Assembly (NCBI RefSeq): GCF_009795805.1
Contig: NZ_WTEY01000003.1
Location: 1 to 64,000, forward strand
Reading direction: 5' to 3'
DNA from: Gilliamella sp. Pra-s52
GTDB lineage: Bacteria > Pseudomonadota > Gammaproteobacteria > Enterobacterales > Orbaceae
Length of the DNA stretch: 64,000 bases
Below, in pieces: positions 39,539 to 48,582 of the stretch (position 1 is its first letter; each line of letters begins with the position of its first letter). The notes under the pieces were generated by a model. That model did not search any database. It saw only the letters and a list, made by a program, of their open reading frames with translations, and had not been told where the DNA came from. The position numbers were made by a program, and so were the translations under genes.

Positions 39539-39862
39539 TTAACTATCGGCTCGTTTTAGTTGAACAACACCAACAACAATTAGCGCAACAAAAAAGAGTT
39601 GAATTAACTTAACTTCTTTATCAAAAAGCCACATATCAATTACTGTTGCACCAATCGCCCCAACACCAGAAAAAATAGCATAAACTGTACCTGTGGGGAT
39701 CGTCTTACAAGCATTTGTCAAAAAGGTAAAATCGACAATAATGAGCGATACAATAATAACCCACTGCCAAAGTTCTGTTGCGGTGCTAAATCCTAAAATC
39801 CAACATAATTCAAAAAAGCAGGTCAGCACCACAAATCCCCACTCTTTATTTACGCTAAACAT
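39539..39862 (-). CDS. SMR-family transporter, first subunit of a pair
   Basis: 107 residues, four helices. Membrane Glu in FVVLTCFFELCWILGFS; TM3 motif PTGTVYAIFSGVGAIGATVI resembles YkkC. AGCGAGG gives the ribosome site. Paired with the 39198 gene in one transcript. YkkCD exports guanidinium in Bacillus, and quaternary amines are other SMR substrates; which applies here cannot be told from sequence alone. Confidence 0.82.
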   Translation of the reverse strand: MFSVNKEWGFVVLTCFFELCWILGFSTATELWQWVIIVSLIIVDFTFLTNACKTIPTGTVYAIFSGVGAIGATVIDMWLFDKEVKLIQLFFVALIVVGVVQLKRADS

Positions 39863-39888
39863 AGCTACCTCGCTTTGCTATTTTGGTT

Positions 39889-39956
39889 TTACCGTAGTAA
39901 TCAACTTTTTTGCTTTTTAAATATATGTCTGATTATGCTCTATTGCCCGTAAGCAA
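39889..39956 (-). promoter_or_regulatory. Leader with two ACGG-containing hairpins upstream of the SMR pair
   Basis: On the minus strand TTGCTTACGGGCAA and, 42 nt later, TTACTACGGTAA each put ACGG in or beside a small loop, as in guanidine-II (mini-ykkC) riboswitches. The stems are short and the first can fold alternatively with ACGG in the stem, so this is only a candidate. The rest of 39957-40432 shows no gene. Confidence 0.3.
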
Positions 39957-40432
39957 CGGCAAAACGATAGATGGTTCGCAAACGAAACATTTGCCACCAA
40001 AAGATGTTAATTGTTATATATTCCTAACCATTAAACCACAATGCCTAACAACCACGAACATCATTACAACTTTTATTCTTATTTTTCAAATAAGTAAACA
40101 ATTCTATAATGAAGGGTTATAAATGGCAAGAACAAAATTTTATATCTTACATAACCTAATCTACCAATATCCCATTAATCAATATTTTTATAAGATATAA
40201 AAATAGATAAATTTCTAGATAAGCGATTTGTTTATTATAGAATAAATTATACACTATTCGCTTTATAAGTTATATTTTTGTAAAAAATATTCAGGATTCT
40301 ATACCGTTTGAAGATTAAAAAGTCTAAAAAATAGTACACATTTTTAATGGAAATAAAATATGAGCGGTAAATATTTAAAAATTAAAAAATAAACAAAATG
40401 TTAATTGATTCATTCGCTCTTATAATATTGTT

Positions 40433-40475
40433 AAAACTCATAAAGCGATTTTTAGAAAAACGCCTTATGAGTTTT
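40433..40475. terminator. Terminator downstream of fepA
   Basis: AAAACTCATAA/TTATGAGTTTT arms of 11 bp with an inner GCG/CGC pair and A/T-rich loop, 51 bp past the fepA stop. It could end transcription from both sides. Confidence 0.75.
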
Positions 40476-40525
40476 TAAAGGATTATGTTAATTATGAGGT
40501 GTAAACATCCCTTTTTTCTATAACC

Positions 40526-42766
40526 TTAAAATGAAATATTGGTGCTAACAAAAAATGTGCGACCTGGTTCATTATAAGTTGCTGCGCCAGCACCTAATAC
40601 CGTAATGTTTCCCGTTTTTGGATGTTTAAGCGATGAAGCATTTCCCGCTCGGAATAAACGTTTATTCAATAAATTATCTACGCCTAATGTTAGCGACGTA
40701 TTTTGATTAAATTGGTATTGGCTACTAAGATTTAAAATAGAATATGGGCTAAGTTGATGTGTTGATCTATTGGTTGCTCTTTCACCTAAATAATCATATT
40801 TTTTTGGGGTTTGTTTGCCATACCAGGTAATAGAAGTTAAAAATGATAGTTTATCTATCACTTGCCAATCAAATGATGAATTTAAGGTGTATTTGGGAAT
40901 AATTGATAGATAATCACCTGTTTGTTTATTTTTTGACTTTAACATCCAAGTTAAATTATTTCGCCAATTAATCTTGTTCGAAACTGGCACAGTTAAACTT
41001 CCTTCAATTCCTTCAACAACAGCTTTAGGGATATTTTGCCATTGAAATATATTTGATTCTTTAAATTTTTTGTCGCCTCCTAATGCATGTCCTATTGGGG
41101 TTATTCCTGATTCGATTTTATCCCGATAGTCATTATGGAAGTAAGTCACACCAGTAATTACTCCCTTATTATGGAATTCTAAACCGATTTCTTTATTAAC
41201 ACTTGTTTCAGCTGTTAAATGGTCATTACCTATTAAATAACAGCTACCATTAGCACCATAACAGCCTTGTCCACGACTATAAAGTAAATAATTAGGGTTA
41301 GACTGATATAAATTAGGTGCTTTATAAGCTCTAGCAATCCCTAACTTTAATGTCAAAGAATCACTTAATTCTTGTATTAGATTTAAAGCAGGACTCCAGT
41401 TAATACCCGATTCACTATGATGATTAAATCTTAATGCAGGAGTTAATACTGTCGATGGTGTTAATTCAATATTATTTTCAATAAAGACTCCCCACAAATT
41501 TGCAGAAGAATACTCACTACGTTCTACTTCTTTAATCCAAGGAATATGACCACCTTCATTAATATCTTGTGTATTTGATGTTGGGTCTTCCATCTTTTGG
41601 TAGTTATATTCAGCGCCAACTGTCATCATTTGAGGTACAATAATGGTTAGTGGTACATTGGTTTCATGATGTAACGTGATATTACTGTATTTAATTGTTG
41701 AAAATTTATTATCACTAAATCGACCTTCTGTTCCACCGGCTAATCCTTCATTTAAACGGCTGTTTCGCGTTTTTTCGCTTTGAATATAAGACAGCATACT
41801 AATGCCTCCATCCCAATAACCTCGATGAGTAAGTGCATAATTTTGACGATACATTCTATTGGTTTCATGATTGTATAAACGACTAACTAACTGATCGGGA
41901 TTATTATTTTGTGTATCACCTGCATAAATATTACCTTGCCGACTAATACCTACCTCAACATCTAATGATTGTTTATCGGTAATATTCCAACGAAGTAGTC
42001 CGTTAAGATCTTTATTACGAACGCCTTCCCTACCTGCGCTTACTGATTTTGGATTAACTTGATATTTTTGATTTATATCCCAATCATCTGCATCTGTTTT
42101 ATTGATATTACCATATAAACGCATAGTTAAATTATCAGTCAATCCACCAGTTAATAGAAAATCGGTTCTCTTAGAATTTCCTTCTTTACTGTAAACTGGA
42201 AAACTAATATAGCTGTTTAATGAACCATACCATGTATTTGTCGGTTGTTTAGTAATAATATTAATTACTCCACCTGCGGCGCCATCACCATAACGAGCAG
42301 CAGCAGGACCACGAATAACATCAATACGATCGATAATATCAGCCGGAACCCAATTACTATCGCCTCGGGTATCTCGTTCTCCTCGCCACCCATATCGAAC
42401 AGACATACGGCTTTTTACTGGTTTACCATCAATTAAAATAAGTGTATTTTCAGGTCCCATACCACGAATATCAATTTGACGATTATTCCCTCGTTGACCA
42501 CTCGTTGAATTACCAGTTAAATTAACGCCTGGCATGGTGCGGATAATTTCTGAAAGATCATTTTTAGGAGGCATTTTTTTAATATCTTGCTGAGTAATAA
42601 TCGAAGTTCCAAGTGCTTGTCTTATTTGTGCTGCCGCGGTAATAACCATAATATCTTCAGTCTCAACTATTTTACTGGCTAAAGATTTTTGTTCGTCAGC
42701 ATAAGCACAATGACATAAAAAACTAATTAAAAAAAATAAAAGAGAAGTCTGTTTATATTTCAACAT
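40526..42766 (-). CDS. fepA: TonB-dependent enterobactin receptor FepA
   Basis: 746 residues: signal peptide (1-23), a TonB box region (EDIMVITAA), a plug domain with RTMPGVNLTGNSTSGQRGNN and DIRGMGPENTLILIDGKPV near-identical to E. coli FepA, then a 22-strand barrel ending with a TonB-receptor C-terminus YNEPGRTFFVSTNISF. It imports ferric enterobactin or related catecholates. A Fur box lies upstream. With no enterobactin synthesis genes here, it probably uses siderophores made by others. Confidence 0.93.
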   Translation of the reverse strand: MLKYKQTSLLFFLISFLCHCAYADEQKSLASKIVETEDIMVITAAAQIRQALGTSIITQQDIKKMPPKNDLSEIIRTMPGVNLTGNSTSGQRGNNRQIDIRGMGPENTLILIDGKPVKSRMSVRYGWRGERDTRGDSNWVPADIIDRIDVIRGPAAARYGDGAAGGVINIITKQPTNTWYGSLNSYISFPVYSKEGNSKRTDFLLTGGLTDNLTMRLYGNINKTDADDWDINQKYQVNPKSVSAGREGVRNKDLNGLLRWNITDKQSLDVEVGISRQGNIYAGDTQNNNPDQLVSRLYNHETNRMYRQNYALTHRGYWDGGISMLSYIQSEKTRNSRLNEGLAGGTEGRFSDNKFSTIKYSNITLHHETNVPLTIIVPQMMTVGAEYNYQKMEDPTSNTQDINEGGHIPWIKEVERSEYSSANLWGVFIENNIELTPSTVLTPALRFNHHSESGINWSPALNLIQELSDSLTLKLGIARAYKAPNLYQSNPNYLLYSRGQGCYGANGSCYLIGNDHLTAETSVNKEIGLEFHNKGVITGVTYFHNDYRDKIESGITPIGHALGGDKKFKESNIFQWQNIPKAVVEGIEGSLTVPVSNKINWRNNLTWMLKSKNKQTGDYLSIIPKYTLNSSFDWQVIDKLSFLTSITWYGKQTPKKYDYLGERATNRSTHQLSPYSILNLSSQYQFNQNTSLTLGVDNLLNKRLFRAGNASSLKHPKTGNITVLGAGAATYNEPGRTFFVSTNISF

Positions 42767-42804
42767 TACACCATTCCTATAATAAAATTTAACACCATTT
42801 TTAA

Positions 42805-42828
42805 ATAATAATAATTATCATTATTATT
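42805..42828 (-). promoter_or_regulatory. Fur box of fepA
   Basis: AATAATAATAATTATCATTATTATT matches the GATAATGATAATCATTATC Fur consensus on the reverse strand at most positions; it lies about 40 bp upstream of the fepA start. Confidence 0.75.
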
Positions 42829-42941
42829 TTTGCAAATAAAATATTATTTTCATAAAAACAAATGGTTAATCTATTATTTAAAAATCTAATAGTCCTTTTT
42901 TATTATTAATCCTTTAATATTAAAAAAATATTAAGATCTGA

Positions 42942-43880
42942 TTAACGTTGAAATCCAATTTGGATACCATCTTGTAAAGCAATTATTGCTGAACTCTTGT
43001 GTGTTTGATTTGGATAAATGACATAATTGAGTTGTAAATGTGAAATATTAGCCTGTTTTAGCTTTTCAAATAAAGTTGTTATGTAATCAACCATTTTACG
43101 GTTTTGTCGATGCTTTAATAATTCTTCTTGTTTGATTTTTGGTAAAGTTTTTTCTACTAAACTTAGAGATTGTTCACTACCACCTACAGATATTAATAAA
43201 TTAACAGGTTGTTTTAAAACATGGTTGTTTGTATTCTTAATAAACTGCTCAAGTGTACCAAAAAGATATCCACCACTAAACCACAATGATGGACTTGATA
43301 CAATATAAGTATTAAAAATTGGTGGTTTAGTTAAAAAACAATACAATGCAAATAACCCACCGTACGAATGTCCAAAAATAGATTGTTTGTGGTGATTAAT
43401 CACAAATCTTTTTTCCATAGAAGGTTTTAGCTCTTGCGAAATGAAATCAAAAAAAGCATCAGCACCACCATACTGTTTAGGAAAGTTGATTTCATTATTC
43501 GGTAGCACTTCTAAAGTATATTCCTCTGGTTTTGGTAAATCATCAAGCGCTCTTCTGCTTTCACCAAAATAATCAATGGCAACAATGATACCATCTTGGA
43601 TAATACAACGTTCGCATGTTTGAATTGCCAAAATATTATGTGCCGTTAAAAAGTAACTATCACCATCTAACAAATAGATAATAGGCCACCCTCCTTTAGG
43701 TATTGGTTTATTTGGCGAATAGATAGTAATTTTATAATCACCAATATATTTGGAATGAAACAACTCTACACTTACATTTTGTATCATTAAAGGGTTTGAT
43801 TTTGATGTGTTTTTTTGACACGCAGTAAGCAATAAAACAACAAATAAATTGATAAAAACCAAACGTAGCATAGCCGCCAT
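42942..43880 (-). CDS. IroE-like siderophore esterase, lipoprotein
   Basis: 312-residue alpha/beta hydrolase. The lipobox LLTAC21 predicts a lipid-anchored protein. PIIYLLDGDSYFL, the nucleophile elbow FGHSYGGLFALY and a late His in YPNQTHKSSA form the catalytic set of the Fes/IroE/BesA esterases. IroE linearises catecholate trilactones in the periplasm; membrane anchoring would fit this. It is followed by fepA on the same strand, and its own Fur box lies just upstream. Start could also be the ATG at 43871. Confidence 0.78.
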   Translation of the reverse strand: MAAMLRLVFINLFVVLLLTACQKNTSKSNPLMIQNVSVELFHSKYIGDYKITIYSPNKPIPKGGWPIIYLLDGDSYFLTAHNILAIQTCERCIIQDGIIVAIDYFGESRRALDDLPKPEEYTLEVLPNNEINFPKQYGGADAFFDFISQELKPSMEKRFVINHHKQSIFGHSYGGLFALYCFLTKPPIFNTYIVSSPSLWFSGGYLFGTLEQFIKNTNNHVLKQPVNLLISVGGSEQSLSLVEKTLPKIKQEELLKHRQNRKMVDYITTLFEKLKQANISHLQLNYVIYPNQTHKSSAIIALQDGIQIGFQR

Positions 43881-43884
43881 AAAA

Positions 43885-43904
43885 TAATAATGATAATTAT
43901 TAAC
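43885..43904 (-). promoter_or_regulatory. Fur box of the IroE-like gene
   Basis: ATAATAATGATAATTATTAAC overlaps the region right before the start codon and matches the Fur consensus on most bases. The position suggests blocking of transcription initiation or early elongation. Confidence 0.7.
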
Positions 43905-43978
43905 AATTATACACTAACAATGTAATTAATCGTAGTTTATATGGTTGTTATATTAACTAGCGTTTTTTGATACTAAAT

Positions 43979-44024
43979 AACTTAATCATATTCCATTAAA
44001 TATTAAGCAGAATATGATTAAGTT
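43979..44024 (-). terminator. 14-bp perfect inverted repeat downstream of ribB
   Basis: AACTTAATCATATT and AATATGATTAAGTT are exact complements with an 18-nt loop, 25 bp past the ribB stop. No U-run on the minus strand, so termination efficiency is uncertain. Confidence 0.5.
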
Positions 44025-44048
44025 AAATGATATTATTATGTAGCTGTA

Positions 44049-44687
44049 TTACATTGAGTTACGATACTCAACAATATCTTCAATTGTTACAACTGGCATA
44101 TGATATTTTTTAGCAAATTCAACCACTTCAGGAGCTCTTGCCATAGTGCCATCGTCATTAGTTAGCTCACACAACACTGCCGCTGGTTTTAAACCCGCTA
44201 ATGTTACTAAATCAATCGACGCTTCAGTATGACCACGACGAACTAAAACACCGCCGTCTTTAGCAACTAAAGGAAACACATGTCCCGGATGATTAAGATC
44301 ACACGGTTTAGCGTTATCATTCACCGCAGCCTTAATAGTTGTAACACGATCAGCAGCAGATACCCCTGTTGTTACCCCATTGGCAGCTTCAATCGAAATA
44401 GTAAATGCCGTATTATTTTTACTGGTATTATTTGCCACCATCATAGGCAAATGTAACTCATCACAACGTTTTTGTGGCAAACATAAACAAACAATGCCAC
44501 TACCGTAACGGATCGTCAGCGCCATTTGCTGATTTGTAATGGATTCGGCGGCCCAAATAATATCGCCTTCATTTTCACGATCTTCGTCATCTAAAACTAG
44601 TACACCTTGACCGGCTTGAATAGAAGCAATCGCTTTTTTGACACGCTCGATGGGCGTTCCAAACTCATTTAAATTAAACTGATTCAT
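44049..44687 (-). CDS. ribB: 3,4-dihydroxy-2-butanone-4-phosphate synthase
   Basis: 212 residues (E. coli 217). Catalytic [34 protein letters not shown], the [20 protein letters not shown] block and a terminal EDIVEYR. It makes the four-carbon riboflavin precursor from ribulose-5-phosphate. Stand-alone RibB without a RibA domain. An FMN riboswitch occupies its 5' leader, so riboflavin availability represses it. Confidence 0.96.
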   Translation of the reverse strand: MNQFNLNEFGTPIERVKKAIASIQAGQGVLVLDDEDRENEGDIIWAAESITNQQMALTIRYGSGIVCLCLPQKRCDELHLPMMVANNTSKNNTAFTISIEAANGVTTGVSAADRVTTIKAAVNDNAKPCDLNHPGHVFPLVAKDGGVLVRRGHTEASIDLVTLAGLKPAAVLCELTNDDGTMARAPEVVEFAKKYHMPVVTIEDIVEYRNSM

Positions 44688-44880
44688 GGTAAATACCTAT
44701 ATTTTTTAACTTGCTCATTTCATTATTTACTTAATCAACTTTAAATAACCATTAACAATGATGCTATTTAGTCATCAACTTAATTAAGTATAAATAAATA
44801 AAATACCAGAATCAGGGCTGTGCTTGACTAGCATGGTTTTGCCTTTCAGCAAATATTGGAAAGATAAGCAACTCTCTTTT

Positions 44881-45040
44881 ATCCAGACTTTAACTGTCGG
44901 CTTTGGAATTTCACCAAATCTGCTTGACCTTAACCTATCAACACTTGACTGCGCAATAAAACAACTGCCCAGTTAACAAGACAAATTAAGCGCTCGTGGG
45001 CTATACCACCGGTGGGGACTTACACCCCGCCCTGAGAATT
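44881..45040 (-). promoter_or_regulatory. FMN riboswitch (RFN element) of ribB
   Basis: On the minus strand the leader opens TTCTCAGGGCGGGGTG with CCCCACCGGTGG, has AGCCCACGAGCGC and ends near GCCGACAGTTAAAGTCTGGA, the conserved blocks of the RFN element. The expression platform is the remaining 190 nt before ribB. A likely promoter (TATTATAGTG) lies just upstream near 45065. Confidence 0.93.
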
Positions 45041-45112
45041 TTGCCAAAAAAATTGGCAAATCACACTATAATACAAAATGATAAAAAAAACACGGAGATT
45101 TTAAAACGAAAT

Positions 45113-45133
45113 ATTGCCGCACAGTGCGGCAAT
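45113..45133 (-). terminator. Hairpin downstream of potI
   Basis: ATTGCCGCA and TGCGGCAAT around a 3-nt loop give a perfect 9-bp stem 19 bp after the potI stop. The trailing T tract on the minus strand is short. Confidence 0.65.
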
Positions 45134-45151
45134 AATAGAAAGTGAAGAATA

Positions 45152-46153
45152 TTAATGCATACGGGTTTCACTTATTTTACGTCGTTCAGTTTTACGCATC
45201 CATAACCATGAAATAAACCCAATGATTCCAACGATCAATAAAATAATAGTTGCAAGCGCATTAACTTGCGGATCGACCCCTAATTTTACTTTAGAGAAGA
45301 TCAATTTTGGTAATGTCATTGCGCCAGGTCCTGTTACGAAATTAGCAATCACCACATCATCAAGAGATAAAGTAAAGGCTAATAACCAACCAGAAATTAA
45401 TGCAGGTGCAATCATTGGTAATGTAATAATAAAAAACACTTTTAATGGATTAGCACCTAAATCTAAAGCGGCTTCCTCAATTGATTTATCAAGCTCACGG
45501 AGCCTTGCACTAATGACCACGGTCACATAAGCCATACAGAATGTAGTATGCGCCATCCAAATAGTAATTGCACCACGATCTTTTGGCCATCCAAGAATCT
45601 GCCCCATACCAACAAACAAAAGCAACAATGCCAAGCCTGTAATAATATCAGGCATAACAAGTGGTGCTGTTGTCATAAATGAAAACAGATTTGCACCTTT
45701 AAATCGTTTAAAGCGAACAATTGCATAAGAAGCAAGTGTACCTAATACGGTTGCAAAAGTCGCTGCACATGCGGCAATGGCTAAGCTTAGACCGACAGCT
45801 TTAAATAGTTCCTCATTATGCATTAGCTCAAAGTACCATTTAGTTGAAAATTCAGCCCATACCGTAACTAAACGAGAACTATTAAACGAATAAACAACTA
45901 AAATAATCATTGGGATATATAAAAACGAAAATACCACCAATAAAATAAGTCCTTTAAGACATCGAAAAATGAGTGCTAATGTCACAATCACAGTCACAAT
46001 CAAGCTAAATATTAAACAGTTAACATATAAGCTTATATCGGTAAGTAAACCTAAGCCAGCCGAACTAATTAGTACCGATAGCAGTAACGACCCCAATAGT
46101 AATGAGATAAATACAATCAAAGAAGATCGCAAAATAACAGGTAAATCATTCAT
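45152..46153 (-). CDS. potI: Putrescine ABC transporter permease PotI with inserted N-terminal helices
   Basis: 333 residues; E. coli PotI has 281. The opening NDLPVI aligns directly with E. coli, then about 52 extra residues carrying two hydrophobic helices (about 11-33 and 40-64) come before the shared core GLILLVVFSFLYIPM. The core has the EAALDLGANPLKVFF ABC-permease EAA loop and the six expected helices. Starts immediately after potH (no gap). It forms the inner-membrane channel with PotH for import powered by PotG. Confidence 0.9.
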   Translation of the reverse strand: MNDLPVILRSSLIVFISLLLGSLLLSVLISSAGLGLLTDISLYVNCLIFSLIVTVIVTLALIFRCLKGLILLVVFSFLYIPMIILVVYSFNSSRLVTVWAEFSTKWYFELMHNEELFKAVGLSLAIAACAATFATVLGTLASYAIVRFKRFKGANLFSFMTTAPLVMPDIITGLALLLLFVGMGQILGWPKDRGAITIWMAHTTFCMAYVTVVISARLRELDKSIEEAALDLGANPLKVFFIITLPMIAPALISGWLLAFTLSLDDVVIANFVTGPGAMTLPKLIFSKVKLGVDPQVNALATIILLIVGIIGFISWLWMRKTERRKISETRMH

Positions 46154-47326
46154 CTATTTACCCTCCATTTGTCGGCTTTGAAACTTATTGAAATAGTAAA
46201 TTGGCACAATCAAAATTAACAACATAACTGTCGCAACCGCAGATGCTGCTGGCCAATCAGTATCTCGAGAGAATATAGTCCAAATTTGCGTACCAATCAT
46301 AATACTTTTAGAGGGTCCTAATAATTCAGGTATCACATATTCACCAACGGCAGGAATAAACACTAGCATCCCCCCCGCAATAATGCCATTTTTGGTGAGT
46401 GGCACAATAATTCTGAAAAAGGTTTTAATTGGCTTACAACCTAAGTCCAATGCGGCTTCAATTAACGTCGAATCCACTTTACTTAACGAAGTATAAATTG
46501 GTAACACCACAAACGGTAAATAAGAATACACAATACCGATATAAACCGCCAAATAAGTTTTTATAATCACGAGTGGCTGATCAATAACCCCTAACCACAT
46601 TAAAAAGTGATTTAACAAACCTTCTTGATTTAAAATACCAATCCACGCATAAACTCGAATTAAAAATGATGTCCAAGACGGTAAAATAATTAACAATAAT
46701 AAAATGTTACGCGTAGATTGCTTACATTTTGAAATTGCCCATGCTAATGGATAACCAATTAAAATACATAATATGGTTGAAATAGCCGCAATTTTTAATG
46801 ATTCTAAATAAGACGCAAAATAAATACTGTCATTAACTAAGTCAATATAATAACTAAAATTCAAAGCAATATTTAGTAATCCATCATCATAACTAAACAA
46901 ATCAGTATAAGGTGGAATTGCAAAGATCTTCTCAGAAAAACTAATCCTAAAGACAATTAAGAATGGTAATAAAAATAGCAATAGCATCCATAAATAAGGG
47001 ATGGCAATAACAATTAAACGCCCATAAAGAGTCATCAGATCAGTATCTGGGCTTTGTTGCTTCATCTTTTTATAAGCAAAATAAATTACCACAAGCCCAG
47101 CAGGAACAAACAATATACTGCCAGCAATAATCAGCCGATAAGCAAATTTAGATGGCTTATAATTTGCTAAACATAATCCCACACATGACAACAAAAAACT
47201 TAATGTCATCGCGGTAAATAGCGCATCTAAAAATAAGTTATCAAATGCTCCTGTTGTCACAAAACGCCAATAAACATTGAGCAACACAAATGCATTTAAC
47301 AACAATCCTAATACAATGGATCGCAT
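46154..47326 (-). CDS. potH: Putrescine ABC transporter permease PotH with N-terminal extension
   Basis: 390 residues; E. coli PotH has 317. The family core starts near residue 101 (YGRLIVIAIPYLW) and includes ILPSWTSFLIRVYAWIGIL and the EAA loop EAALDLGCKPIKTFF. Residues 1-100 add three hydrophobic segments (about 1-19, 32-53, 63-84) absent from E. coli PotH and not similar to its short cytosolic N-tail. It partners PotI, which also carries added helices. Confidence 0.9.
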   Translation of the reverse strand: MRSIVLGLLLNAFVLLNVYWRFVTTGAFDNLFLDALFTAMTLSFLLSCVGLCLANYKPSKFAYRLIIAGSILFVPAGLVVIYFAYKKMKQQSPDTDLMTLYGRLIVIAIPYLWMLLLFLLPFLIVFRISFSEKIFAIPPYTDLFSYDDGLLNIALNFSYYIDLVNDSIYFASYLESLKIAAISTILCILIGYPLAWAISKCKQSTRNILLLLIILPSWTSFLIRVYAWIGILNQEGLLNHFLMWLGVIDQPLVIIKTYLAVYIGIVYSYLPFVVLPIYTSLSKVDSTLIEAALDLGCKPIKTFFRIIVPLTKNGIIAGGMLVFIPAVGEYVIPELLGPSKSIMIGTQIWTIFSRDTDWPAASAVATVMLLILIVPIYYFNKFQSRQMEGK

Positions 47327-47344
47327 TATGATATCCTCTTTTGT

Positions 47345-48481
47345 TTATTCAGTAAGCACAACACAGCTATCAACTTCCCAACTTAAGTTAACTATATCAC
47401 CCCAAGTTGGCATACCTTTACGATAACGATGTTCATTTTGAAGTTGCGCAATAATAATTTGCCCACTTGGTAATTTAACGTGATAAATCGACAGATCCCC
47501 AAGGTAAGCGATTTCGACCACTTCACCTGTTGCCACATTATAGCCATCTTCTGGGACTTCATCGCAAAGTTTAATTTTTTCTGGACGTAACGCGACTTGT
47601 GTTGGCACGCCTTCAACCGCAGGTGAATCATAATCGACTTTTAATGGACGCTTAATCATAGGACAGCTAATGATCAAACCATCTTCTTGCGTTTCTTGCA
47701 AAATACCGTCAAAGACATTTACCGAGCCAATAAATTCGGCACTATAACGGCAATTTGGATGTTCATAAATCTCTTCTGGTTCACCGATTTGTACAAATTG
47801 ACCTTTATTCATAATAGCAATACGGCCAGCCATAGTCATGGCTTCTTCTTGATCATGTGTCACCATTACACATGTTGCGCCCACTTGTTCTAAAATACTT
47901 ACCACTTCAAGTTGCATACGATCACGAAGTTGTTTATCTAGCGCACCCATTGGTTCATCAAGCAATAATAATTTTGGACGTTTAGCTAAACTACGCGCTA
48001 ATGCAACACGTTGTCGTTGACCACCAGACAATTGATGTGGTTTACGTTTACCAAATTGCTCCATATGTACAAGGGCTAACATCTCTTCAACGCGCTGTTT
48101 TATTTCAAATGAATTTAATTTATCTTGTTTTAAACCAAAGGCAATATTCTGCTCAACCGTCATGTGAGGAAATAAAGCATACGATTGAAACATCATATTA
48201 ATTGGACGATCATAAGGCGGAACTTGAGATAAATCCTTACCATCAAGAATAATCTGCCCCGACGTAGGCTGTTCAAAGCCTGCAAGCATTCGTAACAATG
48301 TAGATTTACCGCTACCTGACGCACCTAATAAAGCAAAAATTTCACCAGTATAGATAGTCAAGTTGACATCATCAACGGCATAATAATCATCGTTAAAAAC
48401 TTTAGTTAAATTTTTGATCTCCAAAAGTGGAGTTACCATCTTTTTTTTAGGCTGTACCTGATTTGTTGTTTTATTATTCAC
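47345..48481 (-). CDS. potG: Putrescine ABC transporter ATP-binding protein PotG
   Basis: 378 residues from a GTG at 48481 (GAGGAAAATAGA just before it); this gives MNNKTTNQVQPKKKMVTPLLE, aligned with E. coli PotG, whereas the ATG at 48508 does not. Walker A GASGSGKST, Q-loop QSYALFPHMTVEQN, signature LSGGQRQRVALARSLAKRP, Walker B LLLLDEPMGALD, and a C-terminal TOBE domain. A terminator-like hairpin before it lowers expression relative to potF. Confidence 0.95.
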   Translation of the reverse strand: MNNKTTNQVQPKKKMVTPLLEIKNLTKVFNDDYYAVDDVNLTIYTGEIFALLGASGSGKSTLLRMLAGFEQPTSGQIILDGKDLSQVPPYDRPINMMFQSYALFPHMTVEQNIAFGLKQDKLNSFEIKQRVEEMLALVHMEQFGKRKPHQLSGGQRQRVALARSLAKRPKLLLLDEPMGALDKQLRDRMQLEVVSILEQVGATCVMVTHDQEEAMTMAGRIAIMNKGQFVQIGEPEEIYEHPNCRYSAEFIGSVNVFDGILQETQEDGLIISCPMIKRPLKVDYDSPAVEGVPTQVALRPEKIKLCDEVPEDGYNVATGEVVEIAYLGDLSIYHVKLPSGQIIIAQLQNEHRYRKGMPTWGDIVNLSWEVDSCVVLTE

Positions 48482-48505
48482 TCTATTTTCCTCATAACAA
48501 CAAGC

Positions 48506-48546
48506 CAAAAAAAACGAGACGGAAAGGCTAAATAACCCATCCGTCT
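48506..48546 (-). terminator. Attenuating terminator between potF and potG
   Basis: AGACGGA/TCCGTCT stem (48517-48546) followed on the minus strand by eight T residues. It sits inside the potFGHI transcript, 36 bp after the potF stop, which would make PotF more abundant than the membrane subunits. Confidence 0.75.
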
Positions 48547-48582
48547 AGAATTAACACTTAAATTCGATATACCCAATATCGA

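Noticed and set aside
39863-39956. Guanidine-I (ykkC) riboswitch
   Set aside because: The conserved GGGA/CCG blocks of that class are missing; only small ACGG hairpins are present.
39910-40122. 70-codon plus-strand ORF
   Set aside because: No ribosome site and low-complexity composition; it crosses the SMR leader.
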